From IMG/VR virus record IMGVR_UViG_3300024308_000188, positions 150,527 through 214,526 of that record: a stretch of DNA of 64,000 nt; one strand, written 5' to 3'. Made by a program: the position numbers and the translations under genes. The notes under the pieces were generated by a model. It did not search any database. It had not been told where the DNA came from and saw nothing but the letters and a program-made list of their open reading frames with translations. The stretch comes from a virus. Within the stretch, counting starts at the first letter, position 1. The number at the start of each line of letters is the position of its first letter. Shown here piece by piece: positions 52,746 to 60,995 of the stretch.

Positions 52746-53275
52746 TTGAGATCCTTTACGTCGTTCCCCATTAAATCAGATAGCGCAGACCTCTGTTGAT
52801 TTCCGATCAACAAACCAGTTATTGTTGCTAATCGGTAACTTACTGCACTGACTTGTTGGGTTATAAGCCTGAGTTCGGCATCTAGTCCTTCTACCCTTCG
52901 CAATAATGTGCTATCACTGCTTGCCGAAACTTCTTTCAATGTACCGATAAGTTTATCCAGTTTACCTGCCAATTCAACAAACTCTTTATCAGTTTCTACT
53001 ACTAAGCTAGATACCATTTCGTGAGTTGCTTGGCATGTTTTTATTAGATCTAACAGAAGTTGTTCTGTCGAATCTTGCGTTACGTGGTTTTTAATAACCT
53101 CATTTAATTCATCTTTTTCTTTCTGCCACTTTTCCCGTTCTTCCTCGAACGTCTTTTGGTTTTGAATAGCAGGTAAGCCGTGGCTATACAAATACCAACC
53201 ACAGGCAACAAGTAATACTGCAAGTATCACTGTGCTTGGGGCTGAACTTGATAAATACTCAAAAAAGCCGCCCAT
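52742..53275 (-). CDS. Membrane-anchored coiled-coil protein, 177 aa
   Basis: One membrane segment near the N-terminus (TVILAVLLVACGWYLY) and a long coiled coil (FEEEREKWQKEKDELNEVI, then more heptads to about residue 150). AAGGG precedes the ATG. The layout resembles i-spanins or membrane-bound phage helpers, but the length is greater. Function open. Confidence 0.6.
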   Translation of the reverse strand: MGGFFEYLSSSAPSTVILAVLLVACGWYLYSHGLPAIQNQKTFEEEREKWQKEKDELNEVIKNHVTQDSTEQLLLDLIKTCQATHEMVSSLVVETDKEFVELAGKLDKLIGTLKEVSASSDSTLLRRVEGLDAELRLITQQVSAVSYRLATITGLLIGNQQRSALSDLMGNDVKDLK

Positions 53276-53290
53276 CCGTCAACCCTTTAT

Positions 53291-53584
53291 CTAGTTGTGT
53301 ACTGAGCATTCATTACCAGTCTCAATGATTAACCTTTTAGCATCACGTTCAACAGAATCTTCAGCCACAACAACACGAGCAATAACAGGAGCCATTTCTA
53401 CACACTGTTGCCCAACTTTTTTATTTAAGCATACAGCGCTGACACAAAGTACGAATTCTTCTCGTATTGCTTTTTGTTTGTCATCTTCTCGGTTTAAATA
53501 AAAATCACCGAACACAACACCGAGAACAAATAAAAGCAATATAAGGAAAATCCACTTAACTTGTTTTTGGCTAAAGTTAGTCAT
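53291..53584 (-). CDS. Small membrane protein with Cys-rich tail, 97 aa
   Basis: One membrane segment (WIFLILLLFVLGVVFGDFYL, about 11-31) followed by an exported-type tail with four Cys (LCVSAVCLNKKVGQQC and a late CSVHN). The Cys pairs suggest disulphides in the periplasm. It starts inside the previous gene (ATGACTAA). Role unknown. Confidence 0.6.
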   Translation of the reverse strand: MTNFSQKQVKWIFLILLLFVLGVVFGDFYLNREDDKQKAIREEFVLCVSAVCLNKKVGQQCVEMAPVIARVVVAEDSVERDAKRLIIETGNECSVHN

Positions 53585-54515
53585 TTGTTAGTGCATCCAC
53601 ATTATGAAGGCCGCGAAGATAGTTATCTTTAAAGCCAAGTTCATTCATGCGCTTTGCATTTAATGTGACTCTAAATTTAACAGTACCACTGAGTTTAGTT
53701 TTGGTTCCTAAAACACTATTCGCAAAATAATCACCAGCCGTTTTTGTGTCAATTGAAAATATTAGCGCTTCGTTTTCTTCAGGGCTTAGATAACCATTTA
53801 CATCAATGTGTTTTCGGTTAATGCGTACAACAATGTTTTTTAGATCGACCGCATAACTAAACTTACTTAGTTCCTGATCCTTTAGAACATACATCGCATT
53901 TATAATAATTCCGTGCGGCTCTGCATTTAAAGATCTTAGCTTCAATTCCAGTTGTTTGACATTCTCAAATTTATGAATCTCAACCAAATTTTCCTTTATG
54001 CCTTGATTTAATAACAGAGTTTTGTAAAGTCTAGCATTGCGCCCACTTTGATTTGTTTGATCTGTTAAGATATGAACCCTGCCGTATTCATAATCAAATT
54101 CAGATAAAACGTGTAGCAATTTAGCTATAGGATTCTCAATAACAATATCTGTGTTGGAAGATACTATAGAAAAATCAGCTACAATAAATTTATTTCCTAG
54201 CTCTCGCTTCAAATCAGCAGCTATTCCAGAATTGTACACAAATACATAAGCTGGCTTAACATTTTGCACATCACGAACTACAATATCCAGTAAATACTTT
54301 GCGTTAGATCTTGAACCTCCAACATCCATTTGCATATAGTATGCAAGAACTTGATGGCTCTTGAATCTGGATGCTAAATAACTGGCTATTGGATCTCCAT
54401 AATGTGTGCTGATTGGATTTTGAGTTACGTAATAAATGATAGGTTTTTCAGTAGACAACAAAGGGTTGGCAAAAGTCTGAAACGCTAAAAATAATGCACC
54501 TATCAAATAACGCAT
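53577..54515 (-). CDS. Secreted protein resembling a periplasmic binding protein, 312 aa
   Basis: N-terminal signal peptide (MRYLIGALFLAFQTFANP). The rest has alternating strands and helices (VQNVKPAYVFVYNSGIAAD, KFIVADFSIVSSNTD, YGRVHILTDQTNQSGRNA, PHGIIINAMYVLKDQELS) like the two-lobed fold of ABC-type substrate-binding proteins (ABC_sub_bind). A phage-encoded exported binding protein among fibre genes is odd. Fold assignment is tentative; ligand unknown. Confidence 0.5.
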   Translation of the reverse strand: MRYLIGALFLAFQTFANPLLSTEKPIIYYVTQNPISTHYGDPIASYLASRFKSHQVLAYYMQMDVGGSRSNAKYLLDIVVRDVQNVKPAYVFVYNSGIAADLKRELGNKFIVADFSIVSSNTDIVIENPIAKLLHVLSEFDYEYGRVHILTDQTNQSGRNARLYKTLLLNQGIKENLVEIHKFENVKQLELKLRSLNAEPHGIIINAMYVLKDQELSKFSYAVDLKNIVVRINRKHIDVNGYLSPEENEALIFSIDTKTAGDYFANSVLGTKTKLSGTVKFRVTLNAKRMNELGFKDNYLRGLHNVDALTND

Positions 54516-54519
54516 GATC

Positions 54520-55434
54520 TTATTCCTCTGGAACTACTTCTAACCCTGCTTCCAACAACACAACTATTCCTGTTGCTGGTATCGTATGATCAATTAAAAC
54601 AAAATTGTCATTTACTATAACAACTTGTTCTGCTCCAGCCAATTCCAATTTTATTCCATCAGGTGTAGTAATATGAACCCAATGTTGTACAATTAAGAAT
54701 TGAGTACCTAGATTGTGATTTATAATCCAAGTAGGCTCTGCTTCTGCTTGCTCATGTACATAAGTACGTGGAACAAGATTTGGATCTATTTGGCCACCAC
54801 CAGTTGTCTCTAAAGCTGTAATTCTTTGAGCTAACTGAGCGTTAGTTGTTTCTACTGCACCTATTCTATTGAACAACTGCATTAGAATAGTGTAAAAGCC
54901 TTGAGTCTGGCTATTAAGGCTATCTGTCATTTTTTGCAGAGGAATAAATTCTTCTGGTTGTAGTGGAACAGATCTCCAATTTGCTCTGGCTCTTAAAACG
55001 CCAAGCATTGTATCGCCATTTATATTAACTGCTCCAATTTGAGTTGGAGTAGCAGCATGAGCATTCCCTACAGAATATCTATGATTTTCTAGTGCAGGGC
55101 GAATAAAACCGTCAACAGCATCATACACAGGAAATGTATTTATTACGTTTGCGTATACCGTTGGATATTCGTAAGTATTTTGGTAAGGAAAGTTTGCAGT
55201 CTTTGAAGTTCTTCTCAGAATCTTCTGATAATCTGCACTGTTAGAATCTGAAACTATCCACATAAAATTTAGTGGAAGTTCTGGCCCAGTGGGTTCAACA
55301 GCACTGACATAAATCAAAGCTGTTTCGTTTTGTGTAGATCCTACAGCTAAAACTATTTTATTGGATGCCGTCAGTCCCAAAGCTACAGCTTTACTCAAAC
55401 ACTCACTAACTAGCCCTATTAATAGTGTGTCCAT
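54520..55434 (-). CDS. Fibre-type protein with HNLG module, 304 aa
   Basis: The middle contains HAATPTQIGAVNINGDTMLG (fibre-like GDTM repeat text), then a short coiled coil (NRIGAVETTNAQLAQRITAL) that could trimerise, and a C-terminal module YVHEQAEAEPTWIINHNLG. The module links it to the 49371-51990 genes. Probable fibre or adaptor. Confidence 0.7.
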   Translation of the reverse strand: MDTLLIGLVSECLSKAVALGLTASNKIVLAVGSTQNETALIYVSAVEPTGPELPLNFMWIVSDSNSADYQKILRRTSKTANFPYQNTYEYPTVYANVINTFPVYDAVDGFIRPALENHRYSVGNAHAATPTQIGAVNINGDTMLGVLRARANWRSVPLQPEEFIPLQKMTDSLNSQTQGFYTILMQLFNRIGAVETTNAQLAQRITALETTGGGQIDPNLVPRTYVHEQAEAEPTWIINHNLGTQFLIVQHWVHITTPDGIKLELAGAEQVVIVNDNFVLIDHTIPATGIVVLLEAGLEVVPEE

Positions 55435-55446
55435 TGATCTACCCTA

Positions 55447-55950
55447 TTACAAAGTTTCGTAAGCACCTGAACTGATAGATTCACGGCGATCATTAATAGC
55501 AGTAGCTAGTCGCACTAAATCTTCGTATGTATGATCTCGGAATATCCAAGTATCTGATTCCACAACTTTACACGGCAAACTTACCGTTTTATTTTTATCA
55601 TGAATACATAAATGTAGACCTAGTGCTGTGTTTAGTTGCAAAGTCATATCTGGAATATATACAAATTTTGCATCACCGTGCTCTATTTCTAAAGGACTTG
55701 TGATTGTTGTTTTTGTTATTTCTTTTTCTGTCTGCATTCTTTGGACAGTTGAAATGTTTGGCTGATTAATCTTTTCCAACTTACCAAGTGTAACTCTGAA
55801 TCCATTTGGGTTTTTTCTAAATTGCTCTACTTCAAGAGCTGTGACAAGAATATGATTTTTTCCAGCCAGTTCTTTTGTTGAATATTGACCGCGAATATTC
55901 GGGCCAGTTTCAACAGTTGGATCGTAACTAAGGTACTTAGATTGTTGCAT
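55447..55950 (-). CDS. Unknown late protein, 167 aa
   Basis: ATG 55950 follows the previous stop directly; an upstream ATG at 55986 would overlap it. Beta-rich (KNHILVTALEVEQFRKNP, GDAKFVYIPDMTLQLN). Between two fibre-type genes, so probably virion-related. No family recognised. Confidence 0.6.
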   Translation of the reverse strand: MQQSKYLSYDPTVETGPNIRGQYSTKELAGKNHILVTALEVEQFRKNPNGFRVTLGKLEKINQPNISTVQRMQTEKEITKTTITSPLEIEHGDAKFVYIPDMTLQLNTALGLHLCIHDKNKTVSLPCKVVESDTWIFRDHTYEDLVRLATAINDRRESISSGAYETL

Positions 55951-55952
55951 GA

Positions 55953-56726
55953 TTAATCGCCCATTACAAACCACCAGAACTGCCAAGGCTCAAGCTGTGC
56001 AGGTGGAGTTCCTTTAAGAGTTATTGTTACACCACCAATTTCTAAATCATCGTAGAAATATTCACCTATTTCATAATTCAGAGCTTGGTAGCTACTTGGA
56101 TTCTTAAAGAACAATACAATACTTACAACACCGTTTATTAAATTTCTCGGAAACAGTAAAGTTATTGTTCTGTCTTGCAGAGCATTTTCGAAGAAGCCAC
56201 TTTGAATTGTTCCACCGCTTCTTTGTAAATAAATAGATGCTCCACGACTTGTCTTTACATATTCTGGTTCAAGGCCGTCAATACCTGCATCACCTTTGTC
56301 ACCTTTGTCACCTTTGTCACCTTTGGGGCCGATTTCTCCTTGCGGCCCTCGTGGGCCTTCTGGCCCAATTGGGCCTCTTAAGCCACGATCACCTTTTACT
56401 CCAGGACAACCTTGTTCTCCAGGACGACCATCACGACCATTTCTTCCTGCTACTCCAGAAATACCTTGTTTACCTTCTGGCCCACGTTGTCCAGTTGGTA
56501 AACTTCTTATTGTTGGAAAGCCAGAAATTAAAACTATCGAATTATCAGCATTGACTATTGTGACTGTTCCACTATCCGCATCATACGTTCCTTGTATAAC
56601 AGCAGGTTGAACAGTTGCCGACGGATCTTGTGCGGCTAATATTCCCGGCTGAACAACCGTAACATTTTGTCCTGCTAAACTTGTTGATCCAGCGTTGATC
56701 ATTGCTAAAGGTAGTCTAGTTATCAT
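55953..56726 (-). CDS. Collagen-like fibre protein, 257 aa
   Basis: A central run of about 25 Gly-X-Y triplets (such as GPEGKQGISG, GPIGPEGPRGPQG, GDKGDKGDKGD) around residues 75-155 should form a collagen triple helix. The N-terminal part is beta-rich, and the C-terminal 100 residues (TRGASIYLQRSGGTIQSGFF, GVVSIVLFFKNPSSYQALN) look like a globular tip. Such triple helices serve as rigid shafts in phage fibres. Confidence 0.85.
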   Translation of the reverse strand: MITRLPLAMINAGSTSLAGQNVTVVQPGILAAQDPSATVQPAVIQGTYDADSGTVTIVNADNSIVLISGFPTIRSLPTGQRGPEGKQGISGVAGRNGRDGRPGEQGCPGVKGDRGLRGPIGPEGPRGPQGEIGPKGDKGDKGDKGDAGIDGLEPEYVKTSRGASIYLQRSGGTIQSGFFENALQDRTITLLFPRNLINGVVSIVLFFKNPSSYQALNYEIGEYFYDDLEIGGVTITLKGTPPAQLEPWQFWWFVMGD

Positions 56727-56944
56727 TCTGATACCACCTGTGTATATAACGGAAATTCAGTATCATCTGGTGCGTGTACAGTTGGATCATGATCTGGATT
56801 TTTAATCAGAGTATTTTCTGGAACCATTCTGATCCATTTATTTTCATGACGAACACGCCAGCCACCTAAATGAAAATTCTTTACGTGAAAAGGATCAAGG
56901 ACGTTTTTAACGTCCCTGACTCTCAAAACAACTGCCTTTGGCAT
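56723..56944 (-). CDS. Unknown small late protein, 73 aa
   Basis: ATG 56944 with GGGAG upstream (an in-frame ATG at 56962 overlaps that site). VVLRVRDVKNVLDPFHVKNF; acidic end. ATGA overlap with the collagen-like gene. No family recognised. Confidence 0.6.
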   Translation of the reverse strand: MPKAVVLRVRDVKNVLDPFHVKNFHLGGWRVRHENKWIRMVPENTLIKNPDHDPTVHAPDDTEFPLYTQVVSE

Positions 56945-56962
56945 TTTAAGCTCCCAGTACAC

Positions 56963-56998
56963 AAACTTCTTCTGAATACAATGAAACAGAAGAAGTTT
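56963..56998 (-). terminator. Long hairpin after the Hint-domain gene
   Basis: AAACTTCTTCTG pairs with CAGAAGAAGTTT (12 bp) around a 12-base loop. Only three T follow on the minus strand. It may end or attenuate transcription after the 1303-residue gene. Confidence 0.55.
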
Positions 56999-57041
56999 TG
57001 TCTATAACTTTAAATTAGCAGGTTTTGCCATTTTAAAAACA

Positions 57042-60000
57042 CTACTGTTGTATTGTAGTATCTTTGTTGTGTACAAGAACTCCACCAGCAAAATAAGTAT
57101 CTAACGATTCAACATCAAGACGTACAGTTTTAATGTTTCCGTATATCAATTGATTCGACAGAACTTTTATTTGACGACCGTTTGAATCTAAAACAGTATC
57201 ACCTGCTTTAAGATAACGAGCGTAATCAAATACCCAATCATTTCTATCAGAAAACTTAACTAAGAATGGATGTTCCGCAGTGACCCTTATAGGATCTATT
57301 TTGCCTTCTATCCAAATCTTATGATGTAGATTAGTTTCGTGATAAGAAACTGATGTTACTATGGCAGTAGATTCTTTTATTTGCAGATCATAAGTTGACC
57401 AAGTTAAATAATCAACAGGATTTTCAGCATTTGCATCAGTTAATCCTTCTATGGAAAAAGTTTTAACTGTTTCTCCAATAACAATATCTTCGATTTCTTT
57501 TTCAAAACCGTCAGACATAGTTATCAAAGTTCCGTATGCAAAACAATCTGCACTTCCGCCACCTACACTTGTTCCACCAATTACAGGATCGCAAGGGAAT
57601 TGTATTGGAACGTAACCAACTGTATCTGCCGCCGGACTAACATAACTTGTTACTGTTTGTGTGCAAATCACATTATCATTTTGATCTAAAAGATCTATGC
57701 TGTATGGAAGTGCTGGAGCGCGAAACACTGGCGCACCGTTACTATTACAGTAATGCCAATCCATCATGTTGAAACCTATTATATCCGTCATTTGAGATAA
57801 ACGAATTAATAAGTACGCATCATTTGTGAATGGGCCATAGTAATCCTTGTGTGAACACTGTATTCCATCTTGATAGCCATTTATCGCCTGTTTTGGCTTA
57901 TAGCTATTTAGATATTGGACAGGTTGGCCTTCTGTATATCCATGCTCAAAAGTACAATTTACGTAATTGTCTTGTATGACATTACCGAAATCATAAATAG
58001 ATCTATCTGATTTTATAAAATCAATATAACCTATTGCAATTGCTCCTGCCCCAGGTGCTGGATCTAAATTTCTGAATTTTATTCCAGCAATTGTCACGGC
58101 TGGTGGAGGTGGTGCTTCTGCTGGAACAGGACAATCTAAATTGTAATTCCATGCAGTTCCGTTTGGCCCAGTCATTCGGATCATTATTGTTGAAGGTTTA
58201 TTTGGCGGCCCTTCATAGTAAAATGAAAGAGTACCAGAACCACTTACTTCTGTTGGCAAATCTTTATTACCATTAGGTAGATTGTAATAGCGACCAGATC
58301 CATCATACGGATTACTTAAATCTTTACTTGTGGCCGCAACACGTACACCATCATAAAAGATTTCCATCATATCTGGAACACCAAACATATCAAAACCAAC
58401 TGTCACTTGGCCTGATTCAGATCCCATATTGTGAACTGTTTCTGTAACACCAGTACCACCAGATCCTGTCGTAACACCGCAAGGTTGAGCGTCATCATCT
58501 TGAAGTGTGACACGACCAACATTTTTTACTATTTGACCTCGACTATTGTTAGAGATCATTATTTCAAAATATTCGTCGTTTTCAATTGTAGTGTCCCCAA
58601 CAATAGTAACTTCAATTATTTTGTGTTGTTCACCTACACCAAAAACTAAAGTTCCTCTACCACTTATATAATCAGGTTCACTATCAATAGCATCAACGTA
58701 AGATTCAGAGTCACCTGCGTCAATGGCTCCACTCAAGCCAGCCCACAATGGATGATTACCTAAAGTAGATTTTGCGTTTTCTACTGTAAGTACCATAGAG
58801 CTTCGATCAATATTTCCTTTTAAGCCTATTCCAAAAGCATCAATTAAAACTTCGTTCACACCTTTAAAGTAACCAAATCCATTTATATCTTCAACGCCAT
58901 GATCTGATATGAATGCTGCACCTATTCCACTTAAATGGCTATCAACTAAAGCATTGATAAACTCTGGTGTGTTAACTTGAGATCCTGATTCAAAACTTCC
59001 AACATAAATAATGCAATCGAATTGATCGAAATATGCTTTAGTGGCCGGAACCTGAGAAGTGTAACCAGTAACCAAAGTTCTTCCAGATGCAATTGCAGCC
59101 GCATTAAACATATTAAAGAAGTCTGCATCATGACTTCCAGCTACATTGTAAGGTGAATCCAATTTGTCACCTAACAACAAAACTTGACCGCCAGTTTTAG
59201 ATTTAGATAACCAGTTTATTATGTTTATTGTAAATAAGTAAGAAGTTTGGTATTTTGCTACAGTATCTTTTGCAGCAAAACTCATGTTATACCATTTTGG
59301 AAAACAGCCATCTATATAAGTTCTGACTTTACTGTCTAAACTTTCTATGACGGTTATAAATGGATTACCTAAATCATCTTTAGCAAGTGTTTTAACACTA
59401 AGATCGCCTTTTGCCGTACCGTCACGAGTTTGCCAATCGACTGTTAATGCTTCGGCTGTTGCAGGTTCAGATAATGAAACTGTAACTTGTATTACATGAT
59501 TAACGTCTTGCTCAAGTACAGTAATATCTTCAATGCTTATGTCTGGTTGGTTAGCCACAACAATACAAGGTAATTCAAATTCGATAATTGCTGTATCGCT
59601 ATCTTGTACACCAGCTGAAGCATAATCCATATCATATACTGTAACAGCTACATTGATAGGGAACATTATTCCATCGTCAGTTGGTTCCAACATTTTTACA
59701 AAGCGAATTTTTGCAATTCGCCCTTTAGCCTCGGTTCCAACTAATTCAACAGAACCATTTCCAATATCGCCGCCCCATTCGTAACGATAGTTTCGTAATT
59801 GCCAATCATCAGGCTTAACAAAACGAACTTCAATACTCGCTGTTTGTTCCCACAAAACTCCTGCTGGTACGCAAGCGCGACAATCAATTACAGGATCGAC
59901 TGGCGGTGGAGGTTCTGGCGGTGGAACATCCAATGTAGGTAATTTCTCCCACGCTGCATAAATTCTGCCATCACTTGAACGAATATGTTTTGTTCCGCGA

Positions 60001-60953
60001 TTTTGCCAAATAGGTTTCAACAACTCTATATAATGATCATAACCCGCATCATACAATAAACCGCGTTCACGCCAATTTATTTGAGTTGTATTCTGAATGT
60101 TTGAATCTGTGAAATAATAAGAAGTAGCCATTTCTGTGCTACCTTTAGGATCTTGTGATACTACCATTATTTCAGTATCATCAGGCCAAGCATAAGGTTT
60201 AGCATCACGCCAATTTCCACCAGCTTGTATGCCATTAGGAAGTGCAAACGTGTGTTGCTTCCAACTATTAAATTCAGTTGTTGCTTTGGTATCAGTTCTA
60301 AATTTTCTGCGAAGTATATACGCTATTAAACCATCACCTTTGTCGAATCTACGAATATGTCTGCCAGTTGGACTAGAAAACCGACCACGATACATCATTA
60401 CACCTGACGCACCTTCAATCGGTTTTAAATAACCACCGCCATTTATATCACTCGCATTCATTGCTGCCGGACAAAAGAAGTGAGCGCATATAGACCACTT
60501 AAGATCTGGATAGCGACCAGGAGGCTCTGTTGCGTGAACAAAGATAACGTATTCATAATCATCAGGCCAGTCAATATTTAATTGTACAACTCCAGGGCCT
60601 GAATAATAAACTTCCCAATTTTCTGAAGTAAAGTCCGATACGCCAACTGTAATCGGGCGCTCTAAAACTTTTAAAATTGGACAAGCATCACCTTTACGTG
60701 ATTCGCTTTTAATCTGCATTGTTTGACGATCAAGAACAATCCATGCGTCAACCGTTACAGCTAAAAATCCACGATCAATAGCTCGAAGAGAAGCCGCATG
60801 TGTATTTATATAAACAACACCTACTTCATCATCTGCGTTTCTTTCAATCGTGTAGATAATGTATTCATGGTCAAACTTCCACGAAATTCCAGGAACAGTT
60901 GTCGCATTAGATCCTAAATTTTCGTAAACAGTTGTGAATGGAGTTCCTGCCAT
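57042..60953 (-). CDS. Giant adhesin-like virion protein with split Calx-beta and C-terminal Hint domain
   Basis: 1303 residues. After about 360 residues of unknown beta-rich text and a Pro-rich linker (PPPEPPPPVDP), a Calx-beta domain starts at about 467 (SIEDITVLEQDVNHVIQVTV, WQTRDGTAKGD), is interrupted at about 515-755 by an alpha/beta insert (GGQVLLLGDKLDSP, CIIYVGSFESG, AAFISDHG), and resumes (DYISGRGTLVFGVGEQHKI) to about 820. A GVTETVHNMG domain follows. The end (1137-1296) is a Hint domain. Probably a host-binding tail protein that cleaves itself near its C-terminus. Confidence 0.75.
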   Translation of the reverse strand: MAGTPFTTVYENLGSNATTVPGISWKFDHEYIIYTIERNADDEVGVVYINTHAASLRAIDRGFLAVTVDAWIVLDRQTMQIKSESRKGDACPILKVLERPITVGVSDFTSENWEVYYSGPGVVQLNIDWPDDYEYVIFVHATEPPGRYPDLKWSICAHFFCPAAMNASDINGGGYLKPIEGASGVMMYRGRFSSPTGRHIRRFDKGDGLIAYILRRKFRTDTKATTEFNSWKQHTFALPNGIQAGGNWRDAKPYAWPDDTEIMVVSQDPKGSTEMATSYYFTDSNIQNTTQINWRERGLLYDAGYDHYIELLKPIWQNRGTKHIRSSDGRIYAAWEKLPTLDVPPPEPPPPVDPVIDCRACVPAGVLWEQTASIEVRFVKPDDWQLRNYRYEWGGDIGNGSVELVGTEAKGRIAKIRFVKMLEPTDDGIMFPINVAVTVYDMDYASAGVQDSDTAIIEFELPCIVVANQPDISIEDITVLEQDVNHVIQVTVSLSEPATAEALTVDWQTRDGTAKGDLSVKTLAKDDLGNPFITVIESLDSKVRTYIDGCFPKWYNMSFAAKDTVAKYQTSYLFTINIINWLSKSKTGGQVLLLGDKLDSPYNVAGSHDADFFNMFNAAAIASGRTLVTGYTSQVPATKAYFDQFDCIIYVGSFESGSQVNTPEFINALVDSHLSGIGAAFISDHGVEDINGFGYFKGVNEVLIDAFGIGLKGNIDRSSMVLTVENAKSTLGNHPLWAGLSGAIDAGDSESYVDAIDSEPDYISGRGTLVFGVGEQHKIIEVTIVGDTTIENDEYFEIMISNNSRGQIVKNVGRVTLQDDDAQPCGVTTGSGGTGVTETVHNMGSESGQVTVGFDMFGVPDMMEIFYDGVRVAATSKDLSNPYDGSGRYYNLPNGNKDLPTEVSGSGTLSFYYEGPPNKPSTIMIRMTGPNGTAWNYNLDCPVPAEAPPPPAVTIAGIKFRNLDPAPGAGAIAIGYIDFIKSDRSIYDFGNVIQDNYVNCTFEHGYTEGQPVQYLNSYKPKQAINGYQDGIQCSHKDYYGPFTNDAYLLIRLSQMTDIIGFNMMDWHYCNSNGAPVFRAPALPYSIDLLDQNDNVICTQTVTSYVSPAADTVGYVPIQFPCDPVIGGTSVGGGSADCFAYGTLITMSDGFEKEIEDIVIGETVKTFSIEGLTDANAENPVDYLTWSTYDLQIKESTAIVTSVSYHETNLHHKIWIEGKIDPIRVTAEHPFLVKFSDRNDWVFDYARYLKAGDTVLDSNGRQIKVLSNQLIYGNIKTVRLDVESLDTYFAGGVLVHNKDTTIQQ
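57066..57545 (-). other. C-terminal Hint domain (intein-like self-processing element)
   Basis: Begins DCFAYGTLITMSDGFEKEIE with Cys1137, has the block-B-like VTAEHPFLVKF (His) and ends TYFAGGVLVHNKD with His-Asn at 1295-1296. The next residue is Lys, not Cys, Ser or Thr, and only seven residues follow, so it cannot splice normally. It resembles bacterial intein-like or hedgehog-type Hint modules and should cleave at Cys1137 or after Asn1296. Confidence 0.88.
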
Positions 60954-60975
60954 AAAATTCTTCTTCTTGGTGAAA

Positions 60976-60989
60976 GGGGCCGAAGCCCC
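60976..60989 (-). terminator. cUUCGg hairpin (second copy)
   Basis: Identical to 39294-39307. On the minus strand GGGGC, TTCG, GCCCC, followed by TTTC. It sits between the two giant genes and may end or stabilise the upstream message. Confidence 0.65.
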
Positions 60990-60995
60990 ATTTGA

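Noticed and set aside
56237-56610. Two plus-strand open frames with Leu/His or Pro/Gly repeats
   Set aside because: Both reflect the collagen triplet DNA on the opposite strand.
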